A model generated the notes under the pieces. It searched no databases. It was given only the letters and a program-made list of their open reading frames with translations, and was not told the origin of the DNA. Position numbers and translations under genes: made by a program. Below, in pieces: positions 33,928 to 44,665 of a stretch of 46,828 nucleotides of DNA. Position 1 is the stretch's first letter. The number at the start of each line of letters is the position of its first letter. Source of the DNA: Cylindrodendrum hubeiense (Eukaryota > Ascomycota > Sordariomycetes > Hypocreales > Nectriaceae); assembly GCA_014621425.1 (NCBI GenBank), contig JAANBB010000327.1:1-46828 (forward strand), given 5' to 3'.

Positions 33928-34368
33928 GGGCGTTGTTTGTAAGTGTATTGATACCCCCAGCGGATTACATTGGGAGCGGGAGTTGCAACTATAGACACAC
34001 GTCTGAATTCCAGGTGCAGGGATACGTTAGCTAATGGGCGTTTGCAGCTAACGCCCATGTAGGCGTTGCAGACTCGGTCGGTGGTTGAATAGTGATTAGT
34101 GGACGTTTGAACATCGGTGCCACAATCGAGTTAACCACAGTGCAGCTTTTTGCACTAATTGGATCGTGTTGTTCCCTTGGGGTTTTCGTATTGTTCGAGT
34201 ATATAAACATAGCCGCTCGAGAAATGCTTCGAGGCATTGAGCGCCCCATCCATTTCTTGTTCTTTCAATGCTAGGCTGCAAGGTGCACCTGCCGCCGGCT
34301 CTTGGCAACATACCTCCTCCACCAGCACTTTGCAACGAAGTAACGAAACACCGCCAGCTTGGCATATA
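33928..34368. other. Gap with a perfect short hairpin
   Basis: 441 bp between two plus-strand genes. It contains a perfect 9-bp inverted repeat (34034-34058, listed separately). No coding sequence is supported. A TATATAAAC string near 34199-34207 could be the promoter of the BTB gene (about 165 bp upstream). Confidence 0.5.
34034..34058. repeat. Perfect 9-bp stem, 7-nt loop inverted repeat
   Basis: ATGGGCGTT (34034-34042) and AACGCCCAT (34050-34058) are exact reverse complements separated by TGCAGCT. It lies about 107 bp after the stop codon at 33927, so it may form in that gene's 3' untranslated end. It could also be a palindromic protein-binding site. Confidence 0.75.
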
Positions 34369-35230
34369 ATGGCTCCCCCCAAGAAGAAAACACGCAGCTC
34401 GCGAGTTCCGCCCCAAGACGATCAACTGACGCAGTCGCTTCTTCTATCAGACCATCGTACCGCATGGCTCGTCAAGTACACATCCTCTCTGCTCCGTCTC
34501 CCTCCCCTCCAAACCAACTCACGCCCTGGTGTTTTGCAGATTAGACTGGCTAACGTGTGTGAGGTGCGTTAGTGATAACCAGGTCGTCGAGCTGAAGACT
34601 CGAGGCGAAACGTTCAAGGTTTCCAAGAGCGTCCTTACGAAGCACTCGGAATACTTCGAGGGCTGCTTGACTGGGCAGTTCCAAGAAGCGAGCAAAGGAG
34701 TGGTCCAGTTTGGCGACGACGTCGACCCGCGATACTTGGCGCTGTACATTGGCCTCGCCTACAGCCACTCGACCATCGTTCCCCATACACCACCTCCTCC
34801 CGCGGAGAGCCCCGAGTCATCGGCACCCAAGACGCCACTCCGGGATTTCGTCGAGGTCTACAAGCTATGTGACCGGTTTCTCAGCCCCGTCATGGCAAGC
34901 TTCATCGAGAAGTGCATCAAGACAGCCATCGGAGACGGCCACCGGGCGCTGTTCCGGACCGAGGCCGACGAGGTGATCCAGAAGGCGCTGATGCGTGACT
35001 TTGCCGACGCGTACGAGGCGCTGGAGCCGGGGCACGCCGAGCAGAACGACCTGGGGGCCATCATGGTCACGTACTTTTGCGACGGCGTGAGCTTCCAGGC
35101 GTGGATGTCGTGCATGGAGGAGATTATGGATCGGCCGCGGTTCGTCGGGCATGTGTCGCGCGGGTTTGCGTCCAAGCTGGCGGTGTTGCAAGGGGCGAGG
35201 CTGAAGCGGAAGGAGTTGAAGGGCCCGTGA
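34369..35230 (+). CDS. BTB/POZ-domain protein
   Basis: Two exons: 34369-34475 and either 34573-35230 (254 aa) or 34540-35230 (265 aa). The donor is GTACAC. Both acceptors are in frame, 33 nt apart; the farther one (GCGTTAG) lies 15 nt after a perfect CTAAC branch site and leads directly into DNQVVELKTRGETFKVSK, so I prefer it. Exon 1 gives a basic N-terminus beginning MAPPKKKTRSSR, a possible nuclear signal. The BTB core shows GETFKVSKSVLTKHSEYFEGCL, then a GQFQEASKGVVQFGDD segment and DPRYLALYIGLAYS. A Pro-rich insert follows, and then a helical tail with FVEVYKLCDRFLSPVMASFIEKC. Such fungal BTB proteins are protein-interaction modules, sometimes cullin-3 adaptors; no second domain is present. 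Target unknown. Confidence 0.82.
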
Positions 35231-36647
35231 GGGCTTCGCGAAGCAGGGAGGGTTGGCTGCACATCACGAGTTACGACATACTATGGCGTCTCCTACGAGA
35301 CTTGGGGGACGGGATTATTTTGCTTCCGGGTTTCACAAATGGGTCTGGAGTTAGAGGTGGCATATCGGTTCAACATCTCGCTGGGTGGGATGGTGTTAGC
35401 TTTGATGAGGGTGAGCACCCTTGGGAGGGCTCCGTTGCTTTAGACGAGCCTTGAGACTGCTTAGCCGCGGCTCTGAACGACGAGGATTCTACTAGCCTCT
35501 ATGCTCGCTCTATGGGTGATATTGTGCAAGGACAGCTGGGGTTACGCTGGACAACCAGTTCCTCTCGCCTCGGACTTGAAGTTCCCATCGGCTCTAAATC
35601 TAGTAGACCGGGCGGCTCGGCTTTTCGGAGTAGTTTGAGACGAAGGGGTCCCAGCCATCTAGAGGTAGTCGCATTAAGAGAACACGAGGAGGCTGGCTGG
35701 TCCGAATTTTCCTGCAATTGGTCACTCGTTGACACACCAAGCTGCATGTGTTTACTCGGGAGTACAGATTACGGATTGACATGTTCACAGCGACGGACTG
35801 AGCGACAAAATGAGCCATTCAACTGTTTATTCAAAACTATGGAGTGGATTGTAAGCTGTTACGCTTGCAATCTGGACACTCATGTATCCTACTTGGGCCA
35901 AAGCCGAGATTTCCATCCCGACAACCTGGACAAGAGATGCACAAGCCGGCTTTTTCAGCCAGCTAATAGCAATAAAGCAGTTCCCAGCCACCGCGAGGAC
36001 CGTCGGAGACACCTTCCAATGCTGCGGAACATGGCTTCCGCCCGTGGACTTCAATCACCGCGAAAGCGTCACGTGTGGATTGAATCCCTTGGATTTCGGG
36101 TCGGTCGCCGGCTATGAGTAACGGTGTGGGTCCCGTGGCGTCGGGATGGAGAGCGGGCCCTAGGATCCGGCAAGTAGACCTCGGTCTACGCCATAACGTT
36201 TGACGGAGCAAGACGGAGCTCGACAGGCATAGCCGCCTAGTGAGACAGGGTCGGATGAGAGAAGACCCGGAAGTCATCCAGGTCGACGTCGTGAGAAGTA
36301 ACAAAGGAAAATGGTGATGGTTTTGACGAGGTGTTGTGTTGTCCGTTCCATCCGTTGGAGAGTCCATCGATGTTTGATGCTCAGCACCATTGCCAGGTGT
36401 GAAGTATCCATCAAGTTGCGCCAAAACAAGAAACCAACATCCGTGATGCGGTATCCAACTGTAACGCCGCGGATCCATGCAAATATGGTGCCAATGCCAT
36501 CATGATATCGCTGCAAGAGATTGCCATCTCTGTGACTTCCGGCAATGTTTCGCCGCTAGTACTTCTAGAGCAAGAAGGGGTTCCTTCGGGGCGTCGTATC
36601 GTTTTTTTTTGTTGGGTTTTTGTTGCTTTATTTCGATATTGGTTCAT
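35231..36647. other. Convergent gap, no gene seen
   Basis: About 1.4 kb between the BTB gene stop (+) and the stop of the 102-aa gene (-). A 201-codon plus-strand frame (35512-36117) has no domain-like pattern and is overlapped by other frames, so I do not call it. A T-run near 36602-36610 is in the 3' flank of the small gene. Confidence 0.5.
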
Positions 36648-37015
36648 TTATCGCTTCTCGTAGAATTCGATGGCCTTCTCGAGCTCGTCGAGGCTGGACC
36701 GGTCACCGTACATGTCCATGAGCATCTCGTTGCGCTGCTTGTGGCTGGCAGCCTCGCGCTCCATGTACTCGATCTGGGCCTGGCGACGGTTCTGAGCCAT
36801 GTCGAGGTACGTCTTGACGCCGTAGCCGACAACGACGACGGCCGCTACGGGCTTGACCCTATTTTGATGGTCAGGTCCTGAGGATTCATTTATAAATAAT
36901 TATCTGGATCTACTCACCAGCCAGTGGGCATTCTCCTTCGGGGACGAAGATGGGGGACGATGTTGGGGTGGATTCGGGCGGCAGTGGAGAAGGGCTGTCG
37001 AGGAACGTGCATCAT
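36648..37015 (-). CDS. Small mitochondrial single-pass membrane protein, probable
   Basis: Exons 37015-36918 and 36858-36648 give 102 aa; neither exon alone would be noticed as a gene. The 59-nt intron has a perfect GTGAGT donor and an AAAATAG acceptor, joining MPTG to WVKPVAA. The first 30 residues are Arg-rich and acid-free (MMHVPRQPFSTAAR...RPRRRMPTG), like a mitochondrial presequence. One hydrophobic segment follows (VKPVAAVVVVGYGVKTY, about 34-50). Then comes a charged helix (QNRRQAQIEYMEREAASHKQ) and an acidic end with DELEKAIEFYEKR. The shape fits small inner-membrane accessory or assembly proteins of respiratory complexes, but I do not recognise the family. A second ATG directly follows the first. 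Confidence 0.75.
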
Positions 37016-40000
37016 GGTGATGGTGTCAGGAGGAAAGGGCTTGGTTGAGGTTGTGAGATATTTGAGTTCTAGAGCGGATCTAGATGAATTGGGAAAGTAA
37101 CTAGCAAAGCAGTATTGTACCGTACAACCAAAGCGGTCGAATTGTCGGGGGAGCTGCCGCGGTTATAAGTTGAGACACAGCCGACAGGCCCCGGAGGGTT
37201 GGACCGGCTGATCGAACCACTGGGCGGCGCTGGGCGACGATGGTTTGGGTGCTGGGAGCTGGGGGCGCTGGGACGTGGGACGCTGGGAGAGCGGGTGGGG
37301 CGGGGTGTGAGTGCGGCGAAGATCCCTGGGCCACTTTTCCACTTGCAGGCGCGCAGCGGCGTTGCAGCACGGCACAGCGTGGCGGCAGCAGCCCCTTGGA
37401 AGTTGGGGATTAGGCAGTGGGTGTGGGGAGCTGTCCCGGTGTGGCACGATTTGGATGTGGAGGGACGTGGCCGTGGACAGACGTGGGTGCAACTCAGGCC
37501 TGCAGGCTGACTGGTGGATGCCGACGGCGGGGGTAACCAGCTTGGGTACAGCAGCACGAAGCACGCACCGGCACTGCCAGCCACGGGGTTCTCAGCGGCC
37601 TGCCTGCGAAGGTCCTGTACCTAATCATTATTAATTAGCCTGTACTGAGCCACAGTCAGTAAAGTTTTACACCGAGATGCCGTGCTCTGGAACTCAGTGT
37701 CCAGTCAGTCCCCTCGTCCCCCCTAACACGTCCGTCTCCTTTTTCGGCTGTTCTCGGCGTCCATGGCCGACAGACATACGAGACAAGGCAGGGCACGCGA
37801 CGGCGCGGCAGGTACCATGGGCGGGGCGCGCATGTGGCCTGCCGTCTCACCACCATGACCTCACCTGAGGGGTCCTCGCTCTGGAAATGGGCAGTTGCCC
37901 CAAACGCTCGCAGTTACCAAAGCCAGACGCACGACGATCAACTGGCCAGCAGAGTCAGGCAGGAGCAAGCCCGAGCGACAGGCGCTAGACCCAGCAACGA
38001 CGGTCACTTGGCCCTGTTCCCCCGGACTTTGTGGCGCCACCGCTACCCATTGCGACACCCGCAAGACCCGTTCCCGTCGCGCTGCGCTCGGTACGTACCG
38101 CCTTTGTACTGCCACTAGGCCAATTTCTCAATCATCCCACTCTCCCACTCTCGCTGTGACTGCAACAAGTGCACCTGAATAACCATTACGCACCCCGTCA
38201 ACAAATGCAAAACAAACGCAACTACAATGTGATGTGTCCCTGTACTTTTGCAAACGGCAACACACACTCGAGCACACACACTTGCACTCGTACTTGCACT
38301 CACACTCTCCCTTGCTCGGTCACTTTCCGTCTCCCCCCCGCATTCTTCTCCCCCACCTTTTTGCCCAAGGTCTGACGTCCCCGGACATGCAGACGCCAGG
38401 ATGTCGCACACAAGTTCACAACACGTCTTGGTCGCTGTGGCCTTCTCCCGATGCACACCCAGACTTGAGACACCAAAAACATGCGACTCTGTGTCTGAAA
38501 AGGAAACCTCGCCACCAATTGCATCTCCCATCTGCCATCTGCCCAGGCCTGCCCCTGCTTTGGAATCTCGATTTCTCGGCTTCGGCAATTGCTCATGAAC
38601 GGACGGACGGATAGATTGAATGGGGCATGCATCGGTCAAGCCTCTGTCCTGCGAGGGAGGCATCGCATCCGCCGCTCGTCTACGAATACAGGAAATGGCT
38701 TGTCCATGGAGGTTGGCTTCCTCTTAACTTTTGCCGCGGTTGGCCGTAGTCCACAGCGCGCCCACTGTCAGCCACAATGAACAGGTCCCTGGATCTAGGC
38801 AGGGCTAGACTCGACGGCCCCAGAGCTGACTCCACGATTCACACGAGAATCCTCCTAGCCCTGGCCCACATGTGCTGTCTTGTCGGAACCCATTCCGGGC
38901 ATACTATCCGGCACACTCTTCAACCCCAAGTCTTTAACCACGGTAATCATCTCCGTCTCCCGGTCTTCCTCTCTTATGCGACATCCAGGACACCCGCCTC
39001 TTGTCAGGGAACAGCCCGACAAAGATGTCACAAGCTACACCGACTAAACTCCTCAGTTTTCTCATTGCCGCCTCAACCTGTTTGATGCTACCCTGATCCT
39101 ACAACCAATCCTGCTCATCGCACACGAGACACAGCTGCCGTGTACATACCACCCGTCGCTGGTAGACTTGACGCTCCCCCACGTCTTAGCCTGCTTACCG
39201 CCGCCACTTCAGGCCTCTCTGCACCCGCTACCAGCTCGTCTCGGCCGACTCTGCGTTTGCCGACGTAATTACTAGCAGATCTCCGAGGTGCATCGCTTGT
39301 TGTCTTGCGCTGACGTCGGGCGTAACCCCAACCCAAGCACCCCAAACAGGACACCTACCATCAAGCCAGGTATCATTCCCATGACTTCGCCTCACCTGCC
39401 ATCGTTATACTATCCACCTCATGATCTCTTCAATGTGCATGATTTCTTCGCCCAAACTTGCATTTCTCAATCATGATGATCAACCTTCACCCCCGCCTCA
39501 GTTCCCGGCAATCCTATTGCGGGGAGATCCATCACCCGGCCCGGACGTGACACAATGCCATTCCCGGCCAGCCTTGGGCGGCCCGGCTCGGTACCATCTT
39601 CCCTGACACCTCAAACAACGTGCGGGCGTCAATTCTAGACAGGGAGCATACATACATATGTTCCAGCTCATCCTGGAAGGAATGCATCCTAGTGGTTGGT
39701 CGCTCAGCTCGTCATAAAGTCGGAAAGTGACCGAGTGAAAGATTTCCGGTGTGGGAAATCGGCAACATGCGAGCTGCCCTTACTCCTCAGGTATAACCCG
39801 GTATCATAATTATTGTAAACTATCACTGGTGAAACTCCGTTGCCCGAAGCCGGTTATCGTATCAGCGGCCGGAATGCTTAAACGGAGGTTGAAGCGGCGG
39901 TCAGGTCACGAGAATGCGCAGCTAAGCTCCACATCCCCGTTCTCTGCTCCGACGAAAGAACATGTGTCTCAGGCTTAAACACGCGTGCATCTCCTGTATT

Positions 40001-40755
40001 TGGTCTTGACTTACACCTGGAAAGACCTCGGGCGCGCGTGTTTTCTTGATTTATGAAGCTGAGCCTCAAGTCCAGAAGTGAACAAGTGAGTATGAAGTTG
40101 GTATATGATAATGGCCAAACGGGGAACCTACAATTACTACAGTCAAATCAGCCACTTGCACACCGGATCTTGAACCTAAGCAATCTATGTCTTTGAAAGC
40201 ATACACGTCTTCTTCAATCAGAATTGCACCTACTGTGCTTTTCGTGGTTGAATTCTGAGATGGGCATCAATACAGAGTACAGTGGGGCGGGACGGGCCGC
40301 AGCCCCTCCTTAATGCTTATCCATCCACCAGAGTCTGATCGTGTCTCGTCGCCTTCACCACGAGTTGGATGCCTCCCAATGGCCGAGTCTGCCTTTGCTT
40401 TAGTGCTTGGAATAGTGCCTTGGACTAGTGCGGCAGCATGACAATACCCAAGCCGATTCAGTATATTTGCCCCAGAAGAACCCTTGGCGGATGCCTCCCA
40501 AGGACATCAGCCGCAGAGGCTGAGCAGGCTCTACCCATAGGGCTGGGTGGCTAGACAGCAAAACTAGGCAGGGGTCGCCTTTGGCGATTGGCACGCACAG
40601 CCATGTAAGCGAAAATAAGATGAGGTAGATATGGCCTCGTATATATCATGAGAAGATGTCCCTCTGGGGTTTATACCAAAACATGAACAGACATCTTTGT
40701 TTGATGGGCACCTGCTACGTCTCCCATTAGTCGCTGAGTCCACACCAGTTCAACC
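37016..40755. other. 3.7 kb gene-poor region
   Basis: No gene is supported over this long stretch. The left part (37100-39100) is GC-rich with overlapping chance frames, including a 182-codon minus-strand frame at 38115-38663 that is Ser/Cys-rich with no domain. A CA/CT-rich low-complexity patch lies near 38262-38335. From about 39600 onward the base composition becomes more even, with many stops on both strands. A possible TATA box for the HET gene lies at 40640. Confidence 0.55.
40640..40646 (+). promoter_or_regulatory. Candidate TATA box of the HET gene
   Basis: TATATAT lies about 110 bases upstream of the HET-gene ATG at 40756, a usual spacing. Assigned by motif and distance only. Confidence 0.4.
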
Positions 40756-42789
40756 ATGACCGACTACGTCTACTCTCCGTTGGAGGCATCCCACATTCGA
40801 CTAATTAAAGTGGCCTTCAACGACCAAGATGAGCTTGACGCCAGCATCGAGCATACCAACCTCGATCCAGAAGACCCCATCACCTACTCAACCCTATCGT
40901 ATGTCTGGGGAGACACCTCCAACACCGTCCAATTGTCCTGCGATGATGGCAAGACTATCAAAATCACCACGACCTTGCATGATGCCCTACGGCAAGTGGC
41001 CAAGTTCAACCCTAACAAACTACTTTGGGTTGATCAGATCTGCATCAACCAAAATGATCTACACGAGCGGTCAGAGCAAGTTAAACTCATGAATACAATC
41101 TATGAAAGTATGTTCGCGTGATGCTCTATCTGTGCGAAATCCATATAGTTTCCGATCTAACAATGCATCAGAAGCAGAGACGGTCATTGCGTGGCTGGGA
41201 GCAGCGACTCCCTCGACCCCAAAAGCCATCGACTTGATTTCACGAGTGTCTGATATAGCCATGCCTACATTGACAGATATGTTCCGCATAGAGGAGTATC
41301 CCGATGACTGGGTAGGTCTTGAAAAGTATGAGGAGATTTCCACAGAGGAGTCTAAGAAGCTCGGAATCTCGTTTGATGATGAGGAGGCTTGGGACGCCTT
41401 TGCCGATTTCTTCGACAGGCCCTGGTTCCAGCGTATCTGGATCGTCCAGGAGATTCTTCCAGCTCGCAAGGCCATCATGCTTTGCGGTGCGCAGAGTCTC
41501 GAATGGAAGGTCCTGCAAGCTGCCGCACGGTGGTACCATTACAAGGCCGCTGCCATAGCTAGTCGACATCGACGTAGCGTCAATGGCGTTGATCTTACAG
41601 TCGCCATGAACGTTCCCTGGGTCGTCCGCCACGGCGCTGAATTTATCCCCGAACTCCTCGGTCAAAAGACGCGGGCTGTCCACAAGTGGCCCCTCCGGCG
41701 CCTCCTCGAACAGTTTCGGCCACGCCTTGCGACCGAGGCAAAGGACAAGGTCTACGCCCTCCTCGGTGTCAGTGACATGGGTGTTAGCTACTCCTCTGAT
41801 ATTGTCAACTTTACCATCGACTACTCCCAGGAGTTGAAGGGGGTGTTTGCCTTGGCCACGAAAGCCATGATCTGCAACGGCGATATTGCACAGGACGACC
41901 TGGACATCATGATGACAGCGCGCCGTCGCAACGACGAGCCTGGATGGCCGACCTGGGTGCCGGACTGGCGATTGGAAAATGGGCAAGGATGTGATTGGGG
42001 CATCGCCCATCCCCTACCAACAAGCCTGTATAATGGGCCGAATCGTCAAAACGGCCGGCATCAGGTTTTTGACACTGGCAACACTTACACTCTTGGTGTC
42101 GAAGGCGTTGTTTTGGGGCGAGCAACTTACACCAGTCAACATCACCATGTCACCCAAATGCTTCTGAATGGGGGACTGGCCGAATGCCACGAGGCATGCA
42201 TGTCTACCCTTACATCTTATCCTACAGGCGAGGACTTGGAGGAAGCGTTTGCACTTACAGTAATGGCTGGAGAACTCCCTGGAGAAATCAAGAAAAACGA
42301 CATGAGTCTCGAGACTTACGTGAAGAGCTACCTCGAATGGGCCAAGATCCTCGTTATGCCCCGGGACACGGAAGAGCAACGCACGGCCCGCCTGAAGGTA
42401 GCACATCCGCTTTTAAAGCTTGGATTCCAGAACGATTGGGGACAAAAGTTACTTGAGGCCTACTGCGAGCGGCGGTTCTACATGACCGACACGGGATACA
42501 TGGGATTGGGAAACCACAACATGAAGACCGGAGACATTATTGCCGTTCTGTTCGGACTGAAGATCCCTTGTGTGCTGCGCCTTCGGGGTAAGAACCCCGA
42601 GGATGGCTACGAGTTTATTGGGTAAGTCGATACTTGGTTGCGAACCTCAAAATGACGAACGTGCTCGCTAACAAATGTGGTAACAGTGAGGCTTATTGTC
42701 ATGGGATGATGCACGGAGAGGCGCTTGAGAACCTCCAGAAAAGTGAGGAGCAAGTGGTTTCTGGAGGGCAACGATTTACCTTGTACTAA
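40756..42789 (+). CDS. HET-domain (heterokaryon incompatibility) protein
   Basis: Exons 40756-41107, 41172-42621 and 42687-42789 give 634 aa. HET proteins trigger or regulate programmed cell death on fusion of unlike strains; many paralogs have no known role. All three HET blocks are seen: YSTLSYVWGD (44-53), LLWVDQICINQ (about 89-99) and, after a hydrophobic WLGAATPS segment, RPWFQRIWIVQEI. Downstream are the usual RPRLATEAKDKVYALLGV segment, a WVPDWR-type motif (GWPTWVPDWRLENG) and a C-terminal YCERRFYMTDTGYMGLG...GDIIAVLFGLKIPCVLR followed by GEAYCHGMMHGEAL. Introns are 64 and 65 nt with clear branch sites (TCTAAC, GCTAAC). The frame is intact, with no second effector domain such as NACHT or patatin. 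Confidence 0.93.
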
Positions 42790-43133
42790 GGAAGGGACAT
42801 CGTAGGCGTTTGGAGTCAAAATATCAATCTCTCTGGTGTGAGTTGAGGCATCACGCCTCAACCCATATGTTCATTTTTACCACACGTTCTGGATGGGAGA
42901 GAATTCCAACAGGATGATGATGATAGATATGCTTCTTCAGGCTTTCAGGCATTTAGAATTAAACTAATACTACTACATATTGACCCCTCATCCACGGAGT
43001 TTCTCGAATACCGTGGTCAATTCCATTATAACTGCACGACATCATGTACGTGGTAGGACATTGGCAGGAGGACCAGACCTCATCCCAGCTATCCCACACG
43101 GTTGTTCATCCAACAAGTCGCTCTACGATTTTG
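42790..43133. other. Convergent gap after the HET gene
   Basis: 344 bp between the HET stop (+) and the stop of the 380-aa gene (-). It is AT-richer around 42860-42990 and holds the 3' ends of both. Nothing else seen. Confidence 0.55.
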
Positions 43134-44276
43134 TTATCTCCGTTGAACTGGCTTTCTCTTGTCATCAGATTTGCCAATTCCGCCAAGATATCCCACCGTT
43201 TCAAGAACAACATCCTCAGTCTCGTCAAGTTCCTCTCGGACCACAAAGTCTTCCCCGTCGTCATCGTCATGTCCCCTCCCAACAGGATACTTCTCCATCC
43301 AATCCTCCCAGGCAAGATCCCATCGCTGATTGGATTGTAACAGTTCGGTTGCCAAACACCCCTCATAGTACATCAGCCAGTAATTGAAGAGTACAGCCGT
43401 CAGGAACTCAGCGACGTGTTCGCCGGAGCCCATCGACCACCCAGCAGACCGGCACGTCTTATGACGACGCCATACCTCGGCCCGAATGATGAACTCCAGG
43501 ATATATTCGCCCAATTTCCACGTGCTGCGAAGCTCACGTAATCCAGGGAAGATGTATTCGTGGACAGTTTTGATAGTTTGAGGCGATTTGTCTCCAAACA
43601 TCAAAGCACGGAAAATCGGCCGAGTTTTGATGAGCTCGGCTTGTAAATCATTATCGCTGATCTGCAACTGGTGGAACTTGACATTTCTAATAAATTTCCA
43701 GAGAGACGCTTTTATCGGCGGGGAATCGACAAAGGACAGTATGGCATGACGCTTCCGTGCCTTGGCTGAAGGGTTGGACATTTCTGGGAAGAGTTTTTCC
43801 ACCACTGCATTCACAAAGTCTTTGTAGTAGTCTCTAACCAAAATGCCATGCGTGCTTCGTTCTCGGTCAGCAATGTACTTGAGGGGATTGTCGAAGATAA
43901 ACTCCTCCGCCATGCAACATGGTTTGCCACACCACGATTGGCGCGGGTCCGGCCGGCCCTGGGAAACATGATTCTGGAGCAGATGACCTTTGGCGAGCTC
44001 TCTGCGGCGAAGGGTACGTCGTGCTTGTACGCTCCACCCCATTGGGTGAAGTTCTCTCTTAATGGAAGATTGTTGAACGCTTTTGGAAAGAGATGCTTGG
44101 CTGTTGGAGTGGATAGAACCTTTTTTATCTTTAGAAACAGGATTCCCCGATAGCTCCTTGGTAACTACAGGTCGTGTATCTGGCCCTAATGGGTTGTCTC
44201 TTGAAGGCCTTTTTCCTGGTTGGAGAGATTTGGACGCTTCCGACGCAATGTTTCCCGTTTGCGATGCCATGATCAC
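43134..44276 (-). CDS. Unrecognised 380-aa protein
   Basis: An uninterrupted frame whose start at 44276 is followed two codons later by another ATG (44270). I do not recognise a family. Residues 1-110 are basic and Ser/Pro-rich, with an Arg cluster (RRTLRRRELAKGH) that could be nuclear. A CGKPCC cluster (116-121) precedes a region that looks folded and helical: EEFIFDNPLKYIADRERS, HGILVRDYYKDFVNAVVEKLFPEM, SLWKFIRNVKFHQLQ. A hydrophobic segment (FLTAVLFNYWLMYYEGCL, about 291-308) is followed by an acidic stretch (DDDDGED, 337-343) and a basic end. The frame is long, uninterrupted and preceded by a good TATA box, so it is probably a real gene. It lies between HET and KMT1. Confidence 0.7.
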   Translation of the reverse strand: MIMASQTGNIASEASKSLQPGKRPSRDNPLGPDTRPVVTKELSGNPVSKDKKGSIHSNSQASLSKSVQQSSIKRELHPMGWSVQARRTLRRRELAKGHLLQNHVSQGRPDPRQSWCGKPCCMAEEFIFDNPLKYIADRERSTHGILVRDYYKDFVNAVVEKLFPEMSNPSAKARKRHAILSFVDSPPIKASLWKFIRNVKFHQLQISDNDLQAELIKTRPIFRALMFGDKSPQTIKTVHEYIFPGLRELRSTWKLGEYILEFIIRAEVWRRHKTCRSAGWSMGSGEHVAEFLTAVLFNYWLMYYEGCLATELLQSNQRWDLAWEDWMEKYPVGRGHDDDDGEDFVVREELDETEDVVLETVGYLGGIGKSDDKRKPVQRR

Positions 44277-44665
44277 GATTCCGAGACCTGAGCCAAGTAG
44301 TGCAAAATATGGCCAGAAAAGAGCTGACAGAATGAATGTATGAGAGGATTCTCATGGGATACACATATTTTATACACGCATCTTACACTCAGTTAGAGCA
44401 ATCGGCATCATGGTTGGCTTCTCAAGGGCGTTGCGCTAAAGAAGAACAAAGCGACAGAGTAGCAGGATCTCAGAACAACCCATGTTTGTAGTATATGTGT
44501 GGTTCCAGCGCTGAACAAGGGCGCTATAATGCAACAAAGAGAAAATGACATGTGAGTGTTTGACTATGTTAGGATCAGTCCGATGGGAGAAGCACGGTCA
44601 CAACTGGCTGCTATTTGATAAGTTGCAAAGCAGGACGACGCAGGACAAAAGTGGCGGCAATCAGA
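44277..44665. other. Promoter of the 380-aa gene
   Basis: 389 bp between two minus-strand genes. It contains the TATA-like element at 44365 and the 3' flank of KMT1. No coding sequence. Confidence 0.5.
44365..44374 (-). promoter_or_regulatory. TATA box of the 380-aa gene
   Basis: Reads TATAAAATAT on the minus strand, about 90 bases before the ATG at 44276. Motif and spacing only. Confidence 0.55.

Noticed and set aside
35512..36117. 201-codon plus-strand frame between the BTB and small membrane-protein genes
   Set aside because: No domain, overlapping minus-strand frames and no promoter or splice signals. It is not supported as a gene.
38115..38663. 182-codon minus-strand frame, Ser/Cys-rich
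   Set aside because: It runs across a CA/CT-rich low-complexity patch and contains no conserved pattern. A membrane-like segment (VVAFVLHLLTGCVMVIQV) is short and isolated.
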